DNA of 64,000 nucleotides from a virus, in IMG/VR virus record IMGVR_UViG_3300017728_000002, positions 21,482 through 85,481 of that record; one strand, given 5' to 3'. The stretch's first letter is position 1; every line of letters starts with the position of its first letter. A program made the position numbers and the translations under genes. The notes below the pieces were generated by a model that had not been told where the DNA came from, ran no database searches, and was given only the letters and a program-made list of their open reading frames with translations. Of the stretch, positions 25,920 to 38,700 are shown in pieces.

Positions 25920-27520
25920 TGGGTAAGAAGACTTACGCAGCTGTAATGGACGACATGTCCAAAAAGCTCAATTCTTATGAGAAGCGATTGGCTGATGCTA
26001 AACGGCGCGGAGATATGGTGGGTATCCAAGACTTTGGTCGTCGGGTAGAACGGATGAATGCAGGTATTAATACTCTGTTCCAAACTCAAGAATCCAATAA
26101 GCCTGCAATGGGTCATGGTGGTAAAACCCATTATGCTGAGGGTGGTGTGGTTGGAGTTGATGGGATGGTCCATATCGGAGGAGTTGATGGTCCTGTTGCG
26201 TATGACAATACAGGACAACCTGTTATGGCTGGTAACAATGCTCCAGGCACAGCTTGGGACAGTCCTATGTTGTTGTTTGACGAAGCGGGTACACCTATGG
26301 CTGATGTTGTTGTAGGTCCAGAAAACACGAGCTCTACTATTGGTCAAGCTGCAACAACTCGAGAAGAGTATGATGCGCTTATGGCCAATGCTCAAGCTAG
26401 AGAAGCTGCTGCTGCTCAATCTCAATCACAGCTAAGTGCGCCTACCAGTCCTATAGGTCCGCCAAACTTGACAGTCACTCCAGACCCTAGAAGAGTTCCG
26501 GTAGGGCAACAGCTTCCGCGTGAACGTCCTATGGTAGGGTCAAGCTTGCAAGAGTTTAACAATGCAATGAATTCTCAGGTTATGTCTGGAGGTGTGGATG
26601 AAACCGCAGCACCAAATGTGCAAAGGTTTGGTCCGTTAGATGGGACGCAGTACCCACCGCATAACCCAGTCAACACTCCAGCTGCATCAAGTACATCAAG
26701 TACAGCTGGAGCGGCTGTTGCCTCTGCGCCACAACCTGCACAACCTGCACAACCTGCACAGTCAATGCAGCCATTGCAGGCAAGACAAGCGGTTCAACCA
26801 AGTAGTGGTGTGATGAACCCTGGAGCTAATCCTAACGCTACCATTAAAACAGCGTCAGATCCAGCGGCTGTAGGTGCTACAAGTCCACCTACTCAAGGAC
26901 AACCGCAAGGAGGTATGCAGGACTTCTTGAATATGCTTGCTCCAGAGCCTAATAAGCTTGCTCAATACGGACAGTACTTGCCTGATCTGTATTCAATGTA
27001 TCAGATGAATCAAACGCAAGGTCCAATTAATATGCCCTCTCAAACGATGGCTCGGCAGAACACAGACTTGAATTACAATTCAGTCTATGCTGGGGCTCGT
27101 CAAAACGTAGCTGCTCAAGAAGCATCGTTGGATAGAAACATTTCCAACCCTGTAGTTCGAGCAGCTATGAAGCGTTCTGCACGGAATCAACAGCAACAGC
27201 AGATGGGTCAAACCATGACCAATGAAATAAACCAAGAGCGTCAACTACAAAATCAGTACGCTCAGTCTATTGCAAACAACCAGAATGTCAATCGGCAGAT
27301 TGCTACTCAGAACCAACAGCGTCAACTTGATTTTGCCAATGAGCGTAAGGCAGCCAATGCCAGCTTAGCGCAAGGGCTTGGTACTAAAATGTCCCAGCAA
27401 TACGGAGAAAATCAAAACAGAAATTTAGATCTGCAAAAAATGGGCATATCTGCTTTACAGTACGACGGTGACTTGATGCAACGCATGCAACAGAACCTAA
27501 CCAACATCTTCAACTTATGA
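25919..27520 (+). CDS. Cargo-type virion protein, Gln/Pro/Ala-rich (533 aa)
   Basis: N-terminal helix (MDDMSKKLNSYEKRLADAKR) and a Gly/His module HYAEGGVVGVDGMVHIGG related to the C-terminal module of the upstream protein. Residues ~260-330 are low-complexity with QPAQPAQPAQ repeats, and the last ~150 residues form Asn/Gln-rich helices (RNQQQQQMGQTMTNEINQER). No catalytic motif. The position between two other large cargo-type genes suggests an internal virion protein. Confidence 0.5.
   Translation: MGKKTYAAVMDDMSKKLNSYEKRLADAKRRGDMVGIQDFGRRVERMNAGINTLFQTQESNKPAMGHGGKTHYAEGGVVGVDGMVHIGGVDGPVAYDNTGQPVMAGNNAPGTAWDSPMLLFDEAGTPMADVVVGPENTSSTIGQAATTREEYDALMANAQAREAAAAQSQSQLSAPTSPIGPPNLTVTPDPRRVPVGQQLPRERPMVGSSLQEFNNAMNSQVMSGGVDETAAPNVQRFGPLDGTQYPPHNPVNTPAASSTSSTAGAAVASAPQPAQPAQPAQSMQPLQARQAVQPSSGVMNPGANPNATIKTASDPAAVGATSPPTQGQPQGGMQDFLNMLAPEPNKLAQYGQYLPDLYSMYQMNQTQGPINMPSQTMARQNTDLNYNSVYAGARQNVAAQEASLDRNISNPVVRAAMKRSARNQQQQQMGQTMTNEINQERQLQNQYAQSIANNQNVNRQIATQNQQRQLDFANERKAANASLAQGLGTKMSQQYGENQNRNLDLQKMGISALQYDGDLMQRMQQNLTNIFNL
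26732..26758 (+). repeat. Three tandem 9-bp units CAACCTGCA
   Basis: Perfect triplication of CAACCTGCA encodes QPAQPAQPAQ in the 533-aa protein. It looks like local replication slippage in a linker. Confidence 0.85.
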
Positions 27521-29706
27521 GCATTTTTGACAAGTTCAAGGTCAACCCTTACATCAGTACGTATGCAGGGGCTCCTATTGGTGAGTTTAATCAGACGGCT
27601 GGCACGTTGCAACAACGTATGCTGTCTAACATCTCTAAAAGCAATGAGATTGAGCTGGCTATGGATCGATTACAGGCCAGTGGAGTAGATGAAGAGTTTA
27701 AGCGTCAGAAGATAGCGGAGTATGAAAAGCAGATTGATGAGATATCTGAAGCTCCAGAGTATGCTACTCAAAAAGTAATGGCTCTGGCACAGCGGTCTCA
27801 GATGGATGAGGACTTTAAGTTGATGGAAGCCAACGCAAAGCAAAAAGCAGCCATTGAAGCTGAAATGGCAGAAATGGATGTAACCGATCCACAGCGCTAC
27901 AAGTACCAACAACTGCTTGACAGCTACGAACAAGTTGATGAAGACGGAAAAGCAGGTGCTGCTGCAGGTCGCAAGTTTGGCTCAATCAATTTCTATGAAG
28001 AGCAAGTTCTGGGAGACTTGGTCGATGAGCGCGTAGATGGAATTCAAGCCATGAAAAGTGGATTTGCTACGATTCAAGATGATGGTACAATCCGTACAGA
28101 CAAGGGTGAGATTATTACTCAAGAACGCGTTATGCAAAGTGCCATGGGAGTACTCTCAGACGAGGCTGTAAAACGGCAAGTATCTGATGAAGTGGCTTTC
28201 CGTATGCGCGATCAGCTAGAAGGGCTTAGTCCGCAGGCCAAGCAACAAGCAATTGCTGCAGCTATGCCTCAATACTTCTTTGATCAATACGTCCAAGGAG
28301 CCATATCTAAGTATGCTCGAAAAGACCACATGTTTGATCTTAAAGGAGGGCGTAAAGAATTGGCAAAAGGATACAGCACTTCTGCAACAGGTGCTCCTAT
28401 GTACAGCTACGATTCTCAAGCTGTGGTGCAGAATCGATTAACGGATAAGGTCACAGATGCCAGGTCTTTTCTTGAAGAAGCTCTTGCTGTAGAAGAGCGT
28501 ATGAATACACCGTCTATAGAGTACGCTTCTCATACAGATGTAGTAGCCGATGAAAACTATAAAGCGCAGCTCAACACTATTTATGATGAAATGATAGAAA
28601 CGACTAAGGGGCTTTCTGGTCAATCTAAAAATGTCATGAGAAAGTTGTTTAGTGGGCCTGAGGGTTATCAAAAGTTGTATGATATGCAACGACAAGCCGG
28701 AAACGGTGCTCTTAGACAATTAACTCCAGAGGAAGCAGAAAGTGTTGATGCATTTAATCCTTTAGGCGCGATGAAGATGGCAACTGTAGAATTAGAGGGC
28801 GGTCCTCAAGGATACGGTTTAGATGCTATATACAAGGATATTAAGGCAGCGTATGCCGACGAATTCACTGAAAAACAAATGGCAAATGCTACAAAAGAAA
28901 TATACCGATGGAGTAGGGGTACTTGGTTGGGAGAAGACATGTCTAACCTAATTAAAAAAGGAGCAGGAGATGTCGCAATTGACTCTAAATATGTTACCCT
29001 GCCAGCCGAGCTTAATAAAGAATTGAATTTAGACGAATCTGCGCAAACCATATTTAATCAGTTTATAGCGGGCGACTTGGAAGGTGCTGTTTTACAGCAA
29101 GATATGGATTCAGGGCGTATGGTTCCAGTGACTAAAGACGACATGAGCACATATGACATGGGTTCTATGAAAGTGACAGGTTTAAACAAAACAGGAGCCC
29201 CAGGAACAATTCAAATCAGCATTAATGAACACGCTGATACAGGTACAGGTCCTCAAAAAACAATGCTTGTGAATTTGAATCAGTTCAATACTGACTTGTC
29301 TGCAAAAATGGCCAATCAGTTTAAGAAGGAGTCAATGAACAAGGGAGAAAACCAACAGCTCTTTAGCACCTTGGCATTTAATTTTGGGGAGCAAGAGCTG
29401 TTTACTAGCGCTCAAAAAGCTGTTAATGATGTTGGATCTAGTAAAGAGCCAATTCCAATTGCAGGCAAAGAAGTTCAAGCTCAGTACGCAACGGCATTAG
29501 GAACTAGTGCTTTGTACTTGATGTACGACCAGCCAAAGGGTGAATATTATGTAAGAAAAGAAAACGGAGAAATAATTGGCACTGTGGGCAACCGAAAGTT
29601 TAATCATAAAGATCATGCCATTTCTCATATGATTACAAAGGCTGGTGAAGCTTTGAATCCTAAGCCTAAAGGCAGGCAGAACAAAACCATAGTACCTAAA
29701 ACCTGA
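27517..29706 (+). CDS. Cargo-type virion protein (729 aa), helical
   Basis: Starts in an ATGA overlap with the previous gene. The N-terminal ~160 residues are strongly helical with coiled-coil character (QKIAEYEKQIDEISEAPEYA, NAKQKAAIEAEMAEM), the remainder is mixed and soluble. No recognised domain. It is the third of three large proteins immediately before the polymerase giant, the place where crAss-like phages encode ejected virion cargo proteins. Confidence 0.5.
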   Translation: MSIFDKFKVNPYISTYAGAPIGEFNQTAGTLQQRMLSNISKSNEIELAMDRLQASGVDEEFKRQKIAEYEKQIDEISEAPEYATQKVMALAQRSQMDEDFKLMEANAKQKAAIEAEMAEMDVTDPQRYKYQQLLDSYEQVDEDGKAGAAAGRKFGSINFYEEQVLGDLVDERVDGIQAMKSGFATIQDDGTIRTDKGEIITQERVMQSAMGVLSDEAVKRQVSDEVAFRMRDQLEGLSPQAKQQAIAAAMPQYFFDQYVQGAISKYARKDHMFDLKGGRKELAKGYSTSATGAPMYSYDSQAVVQNRLTDKVTDARSFLEEALAVEERMNTPSIEYASHTDVVADENYKAQLNTIYDEMIETTKGLSGQSKNVMRKLFSGPEGYQKLYDMQRQAGNGALRQLTPEEAESVDAFNPLGAMKMATVELEGGPQGYGLDAIYKDIKAAYADEFTEKQMANATKEIYRWSRGTWLGEDMSNLIKKGAGDVAIDSKYVTLPAELNKELNLDESAQTIFNQFIAGDLEGAVLQQDMDSGRMVPVTKDDMSTYDMGSMKVTGLNKTGAPGTIQISINEHADTGTGPQKTMLVNLNQFNTDLSAKMANQFKKESMNKGENQQLFSTLAFNFGEQELFTSAQKAVNDVGSSKEPIPIAGKEVQAQYATALGTSALYLMYDQPKGEYYVRKENGEIIGTVGNRKFNHKDHAISHMITKAGEALNPKPKGRQNKTIVPKT

Positions 29707-29707
29707 C

Positions 29708-29717
29708 CACTCTCTAC
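29708..29717 (+). promoter_or_regulatory. CACTCTCTAC element, distal copy
   Basis: First of two copies in the 39-base gap before the giant gene, 28 bases from its ATG. Two bases after the stop of the 729-aa gene. Confidence 0.45.
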
Positions 29718-29726
29718 CACCGGTCA

Positions 29727-29745
29727 ATTCAGAAAAACTCTCTAC
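29727..29745 (+). promoter_or_regulatory. ATTCAGAAAAACTCTCTAC element abutting the giant gene start
   Basis: AACTCTCTAC directly touches the ATG at 29746. The preceding ATTCAGAAAA is identical to the sequence before the DUF3310 gene on the other strand (18 identical bases ATTCAGAAAAACTCTCTA), so the conserved block is longer than the core. Confidence 0.6.
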
Positions 29746-32700
29746 ATGTCTGAAAACAACACTACTCCTGATTCTTCTTTTGAATCTCGTCAGGAAGACG
29801 CAGGGCTTACGCCTAAATCCAACATCCGTTTTGGCTTAAAACAAGACCCGCTCTATCAAGAGCAAGGGATGTTTCAAAGCCGTATGACCGAAAATCCGCA
29901 GGTCAAAGGAATAGACGTACAGAAGTATGCCCCTTACACAGGGTACATTACCCACCTTGGCACGCGTGATGCTATGCGGGCACGTGGTCAAAGCGTTGCA
30001 GAAAAGTGGGGCAATGGAATTTATCAAGCTGTAGTAGGCGAAGTAGTTGGGGGCAGTCTTCAAGGCTTAGGAGCCTTAGGTATGCTGGTTGACAGTGAGA
30101 AGAACTTTCTTTATGAGCTAGGTGAAGCCATCAATGAAGGAGCAAGAGACGCTACTCCTATTTATAAGCATAGCGACAAAGCGTTTGCGTTCAATGATGC
30201 TGGTTGGTGGGCCAGTAATCTGGGCAATATTCTTAGCACTGTAAGTATGTTGGTGCCAGGTATGGCAGTGTCCAAAGGTGCAAGTCTAGCTGCTCGAGGT
30301 CTTGTTGCAGCAGGTAAAGCTGGCAAGGCTGTTAAAGCAGGAAAAACCATTGGCAAAGCTGGAAAGGTTGCAGGTAAGGCTGCAGGTGAAGCTGCTGACG
30401 TTACTGCAGATGCTATGAAAGCTTCTGTGCGCGCACAGCGGCTAGAAAAAACCATGCAAACAGTTGCAGGTGGTTATGGCATGCGTCACGCTGAAAACAT
30501 TCGTGAAGGCGTAGATGTCGCTGTCCAAGCTGAGGAAGAGTTTATGCAAGATGGGCGGGCTTTAGAAGATTTTAAAGGGACTGTTGCGTACGATCAATAC
30601 CTCAAGGATCACGATCAGAAAGCGCCTATGAACAAGCAAGAGCTTGCTTCGTATGTCGGAGGTCAAGCAGCAGTGCGTTCGTATCAATTTAACATGTTGA
30701 ATCTGGTATTTGATGTGTTTCAAATGGGTACAATTTTTAAGCCCTTTAAAGCTGTAACGCGCGGTCAAGGTGTAGGTAAAGTAGGAGCTGCAGCCGCTGG
30801 TAAAGCAGCCGCTGGATTGGATAAAGGAACGCGTGCTACTCGAGCTTTAGAGAAAAGCAAAGGATTCTTAACTGAAGTGGGCAAAGCTGCTACAGAGGGC
30901 ATAGAAGAGTCAATCAACTTTATGGGAAGTGGCGAGGGCATGGCCCGTGCAGAATATTTAAGAGGGGTAGAGACTGGAAGCTTTGGAGAACGTCTTGACG
31001 ATTACTTCCACGACTCGCACTTGTATGAAAGTGCTTTCTGGGGTTTCCTTGGAGGAGGAGTGTTTCAAGGTCTTGGGTCCATTATGGGCAAGAAGCAAGA
31101 TGCTGCTATGACTTCTTTGCTTCGCCAGCAAGAAACCTTGGTTCGCGAAAGCGCAGAACTAGCCAAGGCTGAGAAAAGTGGCGATACAGAAAAAGCCAAT
31201 CAAATTCGAGCCAGGGTAATGGCTGATTTGGGCATCCGTGCTAGCCAATCTGGACGTGTAGATCAATTGCTAGATCAGCTCAATAGCGATGACTTCATGA
31301 AGCAGCTCCAAGAGCAAGGTCTGTTGGGCGAAAAGAGCATTGAAGAAGCTCGTAATGAACTGATTGAAGGCGTATTAAAGCAAGAAAAAGACTACAAGAA
31401 GATTGCTGAAGTTGCGGAAGAATACGGGTTGAGTAGTCAGGAAATGTTTGTCTTGCTTAAACAGCAGAACTCGTATGATGCTGGGTTAAAAAGCATTGCT
31501 GAGAAGCTTGAAGCAATTGACGATGCAAGCATTACTGAAGATCAAAAGCTTGCAGCTAAGTTTCAGCTGCGCGATTCGTTGGTTGAGCTTCAGAAGAAGG
31601 TAAAAAAGGAAAAGGGCAAAGACTCAAAGACTCCGTTTGGAGCAGAGTTAAAAGCGTTGCAGGAAGAGCTTAAAGACAAGGAGAAGCCTGCTGAGTTTGA
31701 GAAACTGCTGACCTACGAGGCTTTCAATCAAGCAAGGTTGTTGGCCGAACAAACCAGGTTAAAGCGAAAGCGTGCTGAGCTTACTACTGAACAGTCTCTT
31801 GCATATACTCGAACTACAGTAAATGCGTACAACAAGAATCAAGAAAAAGTCATTGCTGCTAGTTTCAAAAAGAGAGTTGCTGAAGAAGAAAATCTAGATA
31901 TTCTCAATAAACTTCTTGAACAGGCCAAACGAAATAAAGCTAAAGACCAGGAAATACTAATATCTGAGCGCATTGCTGAATTGAAAAAAACCAATGCTGA
32001 CAAAACAGATGCAGACAAAGCTCAAGAGGAAAATGAAGAAGGAGGTACTCCTGTACCTAAAGATGACTCTACTGAAGAAAATGAGCCTCCTACAGAAAAT
32101 GAACCTTCTAAAGAGAATGAGCCTCCTGAAGAGAATGATCCTGATGTAAGTGATGTTCTACCTGAAGGAGTAGTTCTCGAAGATGATGACGAGGTAGACT
32201 ACACCCTTGCTTATAGAGAGCCTTACGCTGATGGTTCTCCTTTTGATTTTGGTTCATTAACCAATCAGGAACGAAGGTTTTTAGATGCTTTAGATAACTT
32301 AGATACCGCTGAAACAGTGGAGAAAGCTCAAGCCCTTGTTTCTTTTGTACGCAACTACATTTTAAAGCAGCAAGAAGAAGGGAAGCCAATTAAACGCAAG
32401 TTTGATGGTAAAGTGGTTGACCAGGCTATTGCATATTTAGCAGAGGCTGAAAAAACTCCACCAGCTGCACCACAAGATTCTGCACCACAAGATTCTGCAC
32501 CACAAGATCCTACTTCGGACCCACCTACAGACCTACCTACAGATGACTTAGAGAATAGTACAGTCAAGGCTTTGAAAGCCATTGCTCGTCAAGAAGGGTT
32601 GACAGGTTATTCTAAGTTGAACAAGGCAGAGCTAGTTGCTGCTATTCGTGCACATCGTGAGCAAGCTACTTTGTTTCCTGAAAATAAAGTAACTCCACCT

Positions 32701-35700
32701 ACAGATGAATCGCCTGCTGAAAAGAAACGGAGAGAATCGCAGCAAAACCGTGTTGAGAAGCACAGCAAAGAACTTTATGAAGCGTTAGAAAGCTATGCAG
32801 AAGCTGTAGCTAATAGAGATGCACTTCAAGATTCTAAGAATGCAGATAGTAAGGAAGCTGTTGCTGCTGAACTAGCCGCAGACAAAGCGGCAATGAAAGT
32901 GTTAAATGCCTTAAATAATCTTACTAGTCACAGTCTGTTGTCTCAACAGAACAAAGTAGAAAGCTACATCTCTTCAGACTTACGTGAGTATATGGAGCTA
33001 GCTACAGAGACTTTAGAACAAGATGGTTACACTTCAGATCATGTAAAACCTGGTCAAGTATATGACGAAACGTTGTCGGTAGATGTGGAGATTGTTAACG
33101 ACGAAACTTTAGAGCCAGGAGTAGAACTTATTCAAAAAATTAATCAACCCGAAATACGTAAAAAAGGAAAGGTGATACAGCGTGGCCAAGTTGTTGTTGT
33201 ACAAGGGCCTTTGCTGAGTAAGCCAGTTATTGAACCAGAAACAGTTGAAGCTCCAGAAGGTCAGATCAAGATGATCATGAATGACTTGATGGAAGCGTTT
33301 TTGCAGCAGATGCAAATTCGCACAAGCGTAACCATGCCTACTACGCGTGTTAGGGAACACGCTCTTATTGAAGGGACTCGCTTGACTTTAGAAGGGCCGG
33401 TGGCAGAGCAGTATGAAGCGCTCATGTTTGCCTTGACTAACCCGTCAGCATCGGTTACAATTCGCATTTCAGACAATCAAGTAGAGGTCAAAAACCCCAT
33501 TTACAAAACATCGGTAAACAACAAGCTTGGGGTCAAATCTTTGACGCGAAAGACTGTTGGGTCAAAGACGTATACCTACGAAAACGAAGAAGACAACTCT
33601 CCTGACTACGAGGTTGTCGTTGAGTATCAGGGTAAAACTGTAGTCATTGGAAATGTACCTAGGGTGGGTACGTTGTTGAAGCAAGCTTCGCGTCTTCAAA
33701 ATCAATACCGCAATCAGCCAACAGGCGATGACGCAGACGCAAACCCATACTGGAGAAACGCATATGCAGATGCCAACCTCAATGCATTGCAAGCCATTAG
33801 ACATGCAGATGCGATAGCTCTATTTAGAAAATATCTGGATTCTCAAGACAGCGGATCTATCTCGTTTACTGGGTTGTCTGAGCAAATTGCCCTAGACGGC
33901 AGCTTTAAGCGCGGTAGTCTGCTTCGTCCTAGCGATCAAATGGATACGCTAAATATGCATCCAGAAGTCACAGATGCCATAGACGAACACGGGCTGTGCG
34001 TCATGATGACTGATCCTTCTAGTGGAGAGCCTTATCTGTTGAATCTAAAAACGGGTTTAAAGACTGCAGTACCATACCAAGATGGTGTGATGGCTATGAA
34101 TGCTCAAGCAGGGACTTATGCGTTTAAAAACCAGTCTAACAAGATCTCTAGTACCGGAGCAGTTTTCATTCCTATCCGAGATCCCAACTCACCTTTAAAG
34201 CCAATGTGGGTTCGCATGCCCGACATGACTTTGAAAGAGGCCAATCGTACCGACTTTGTAAGCAACATCTTGTACGGACCAGGCACTTCAGAACAAAAGT
34301 TTGAATTGCTTCGAAGTGTAATGTCTACACCGCCTCCAAGTGTGACATCTGAAAGTCAGATCATGGAAGGGTTCACAGGCGCAGCTTTTATAAGCGGACC
34401 GTCTAATGGACAACCTCGATTGGTTATTCTCAAAGACAGGAAGATTGTCATGGACTTTAATCCAGATGGCACGCCTCGCACTGAGATTCAAAAAGCTGTT
34501 CTTGAGCAGCTGAAGTTTAGGCTAGATGCAAAATCGCCCGAGCTTGCCAGCTACGAAAAAGAAGGAAAACGAGACGAGGAAACTAGGCAAACTTTAAAGT
34601 CGTTAGCTCAAAGCATTAAGCAAAACGGTAGAATGCCTATTGCTCCCGTTGTTAAAAAAGACAGTGCGGGTAATGATGTAATCATAGGCTACCACCATCC
34701 TGTTCCTGCTGCACGATTTGAACGAGACAGAGAAGCGCAATCTCAAAACCAACTGTTCAACCCAGAGGCTCAGAGTACCATGCTGCCTATTGCCATTGAT
34801 ATGGCACGTCTTCAAGCTCAAAACCCAGAAGCTCCTGCATCACCAGATACAAAACCTACAGACACTTCTGATCCGAAGAAGTCCAACGAAAAAGGGGGGG
34901 AGTCGACTGATTTTTGGAATGAATCAGATGACGGTGCAATGTTTATGACTGTAGAAAAGGCTTTAGCAAGCGACTTTTACGCCATGTCTACCTCTAAAGA
35001 TCAGTTAGAAGCGGAGTTGTGGCTTGCTAAAAACCTGCCTCACGTTCCGTTTCGAAGAGTCAAGGGCCTTATTGAACGTGGCGGTGTTACCGCATACGGT
35101 ATATGGGAACAGGGTATGATCAGGGTCAGTGATATATCTGTAGTAGGTACAGAGTATCACGAAGCCTTGCACGCTGTAATGGACACATACCTTTCTCCTA
35201 AGCGAAGAGCAAAGATTATGGCTGAAGCCCGTGCTAAGTATGGAGACTTAGGGCCTATCAAGCTAGAAGAAAAGATTGCTGAGGCTTTTCGAGAGTACAT
35301 GCTAACGGAAGGAAAAAGCATGACAGAGAAAAGTGCACTGCGCCGGTTTTTCTCTGAGATACTGGCATTGGTTCAAGCCATGTTCCAAGGACAATACCGT
35401 ACTCGGCAGTTGATGCAAAACATCAACAGAGGGAGGTATGCGTATAAGCCTAGCCAGCGCTCTAAAAACTTTCTGACTAAGTTCAGTAAGGTTCCTGCCT
35501 TTGATGCTGCTGAAATGAGCGAGCTAGAGCAGGTCATGCCTTTTTTGGTAAACTACATCCTTAAAGACATTCGTGAAGCATTTGTAGGGAACAATCCAAA
35601 AGACGTGCTTATGCGACGTTATGGAAGGGAAGAAGACGCCCAAGTACTTGAAGGATTGCTCCAAACGATAGCAGAGATTAAAGACTTGTCTGTAGAATCA

Positions 35701-38700
35701 GATGAAGACGGAAATACAATAGAAATTCAGCGAGAGAAAAAGAAGCTCATAGCTGAAGGTATTATTCGCGTAATTTTTGATAGTCGTGGGTTGTTCCAAT
35801 ACATGATTAAGTCTTCAAGTAGAGCGTCTGAAGAAAGAAAACTAGAGATCTATGATCGGTTAGGTCATAACGAAGAAGTACTGGTTGAACACTTCAGTAC
35901 AAACCCAAGAGTGCAGCGCATGATTATGCAAGCAATTGCAATTGATGCCAGCACAGGTACCACGGACATAGAGCAGAACTTCTCTGCTAGCATAGCAGAA
36001 ATCAATCCTATGGATAAGGTTCCTGCCAGTATCAAGAACTTGATTTCAAGAACCATTTACATCCCTGGAGACAGAAGTGGTCGCTTGATTGAAACAATCT
36101 TAGGTAATCAAGGTACCGAAGCAGCTCTTGAAGCCATTGCAGAAGTGTCAGGCACTGACGTAGATAAATCTGATGCCTTCAGTCGATTTGGCTTGCCTCG
36201 GTTTTTACAGTTTGAAACGGTGTATCCTTTCCTGTTAAACCAGTTGAGTTCGCTGCCTTCATACGAAGCTATGGAAACCCGGATGCTAGAGTTGAGCGTG
36301 TACAACCCAAGCTTGGCATCTATTGTTTTGGCATTGCGTAAAGACGCTGAGCCAGGCACACTTACAGAACTGCAAAAACAATTCTATGTGGGCATGAAAC
36401 GCGCAAGCTCAGAAGAGCTGAACGTTTCTTTGGAAACCCAGTATGATGAAAGAGTTGAACGGAAATTTCAAGTACCTGTAGTAAAAGATGAGTTCATTTA
36501 TGAACCGGCCTGGCATTTGGTCCAACGTAACAAGGAGGCTGTTTACAACGCCATCCTTCAGTTTACTCCAGCGGAAAAGGAAAAGGTCCTAAATGCTTTA
36601 AGTGCGTTGGCAAAACAGCGTAACGAAACTCCTGAAGTAAGAGTTAAAACCATTAAAATTTTGGTTAGGACTTTTCAAAAACTTGAGTTTTCTACTATGG
36701 ACCCTTCTGCATTGGCTAACGCTATGCATGTTATGTCTAATAATGAATTAGGCGGGTTAGCTGATATGCTTGAACGTCTCATTCTTGCTGGAAATGAAGC
36801 GCAGACTTCAGCAATACTTAGGGAGGTGGTACGAATTATGAAGCTTGCTGACGCAGACATGGGCGCAGTTCAAAGCTCGTATATGTCTAATCTGAAAACC
36901 AAGTATGCTCACGTCAATCCTTCTTATTTAACCGAAGAATTAGACCGCTTAAAAAGCGCCTTTAAAGAAGAATACCTTAAAGAAAGGTTTGCCCACAATG
37001 CTCATTTAGAAGAGAGTATGTGGCATATTATGTTGGATGAAGAGTCTTTAACCTATCGCAGGTTTGGACAACTGGGCCCGCATGCATACACCGATATGGA
37101 TGTAGCGCAAAGGCTTGAGTATGACCTTCTAGCATTGTTTAGAATGGGTAAAAATGCTCAAGGACGTCAGATCAGAGTTACGGGGTACTCTGCAATCCCT
37201 ACACCTAGCGATGCAACTGGATCGTTTATGGTCAGTAACGACTTTGTACATTATCCTGAAAACGTTAAAAACAGGATTTTAGCCAGTATCTACGACGCAG
37301 AGACACGTAAAGACGTAACCCATATGTCTTTGCCTATTGATCGTAGTAAAGTAGACATCAATAGCATAGAGTCTAAAGCCGAGTATATGCGTGCTTTGCT
37401 AGAGCAAGAAGCCGCGGCATTGCTGTCTATTCCAGAGTTCAAAGAAGTCATAGACAAGCTACAAGTTCCTTTAGGGTATGGACCAGTCGAGGGACGCAGT
37501 CGAGATGAGGGCCGCGTTACGATGGTCAACTCATATGTAGCCGCTACATATGTATCCAATTGGAACGTGTCTAATTGGATGGGTGGAACCATTGATCACT
37601 TTGGAGGAGACGTTACCAAGTATCAAAAGCGTTTTAAGCAGATTATGAGCCCTGGGCAAACCAGCGCAGATAAAGGCACGTTTAGAAACGTAACCATTGA
37701 AGATCCCGTAGTTTTTGAAGACTGGGCAACAGAAGTAGAGTACTCTGACAATGGCAAACCGGTTAAGAACGCGGACGGAACTTACCGTCGTATTCCATCT
37801 GCCATTGATCGTGCTGATGCACAGAGCTATGTAACGCTAGACTTTTGGGAGCGGATGCTTTCTTCTCATGGAGAGCTTACAGACTATAAGAAAGCGGTCA
37901 TAGAAAAAGCCCGTAAAGGAGAGGCTCTAAGTGTGTCTGAGCGTTCAGTATTTGCTCCATACAAGCCCTTCTACTTTGGATGGGTTCAAGGCCAGCCGCA
38001 CCAACTTAAAAACTCTGTCATCCCACTTTTACCACCGGTCAAAGGTCAAGCTCCCATTAGCGTAGAACTAGAGGCTATGCGTAAGTGGATGGTACACCCA
38101 GATAATAAAGTAGATCAAATCACTTTGAAGTCTGCGCACAAGGTGGGTGTGACCAGCAAGGCTACTTCTATGTTTCAGGATGGCAAGTTCAAAGCACCAG
38201 AGCCTGGGTACACTCAGTACGACTTGCCCATGGAGTTCCACCGCAATCAAGTGTCTATTACAGAACACAACAACCACAATGGAACAGTAGGCTTGGGTAC
38301 TCAAACAGGTCCAATCATTATGTCTAACCTCAGGAATTATGAGGGGTTAGGGGAAGTACACATCCAAAAGTTGCTTAAGACAGAGCAACGCATGATGAAC
38401 ATGAAACTCAAGGAGCTTAAAGGCAAGCTCTTTGTACAAGGCACAGAATTAGGCAAGAACGGCGAGGAAGATGTAAGCAAGCGCACAGTTCCAGACGTAG
38501 CTCGTGTACGGCAGTATGTGCTAGACAACGTGCGTGATGATGTGCATCCAGCAGTTCTGGAAATTCTAAGCTCTCCCTTGGCTTCAGCAGGACGCATTAG
38601 TCCTTTGGTTGCTTTTGCGGTAAACCAAACTTTAGCAGCTGCCGTTCAAAAGGACTTTAAGAAGCAGAAAGTAACAGGCGGTATGCAGGTACAAATCTCT

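Noticed and set aside
32074-32511. Repeats that might be taken for a CRISPR or regulatory array
   Set aside because: Units are multiples of three, in frame, and code for acidic or Pro-rich linkers without spacers.
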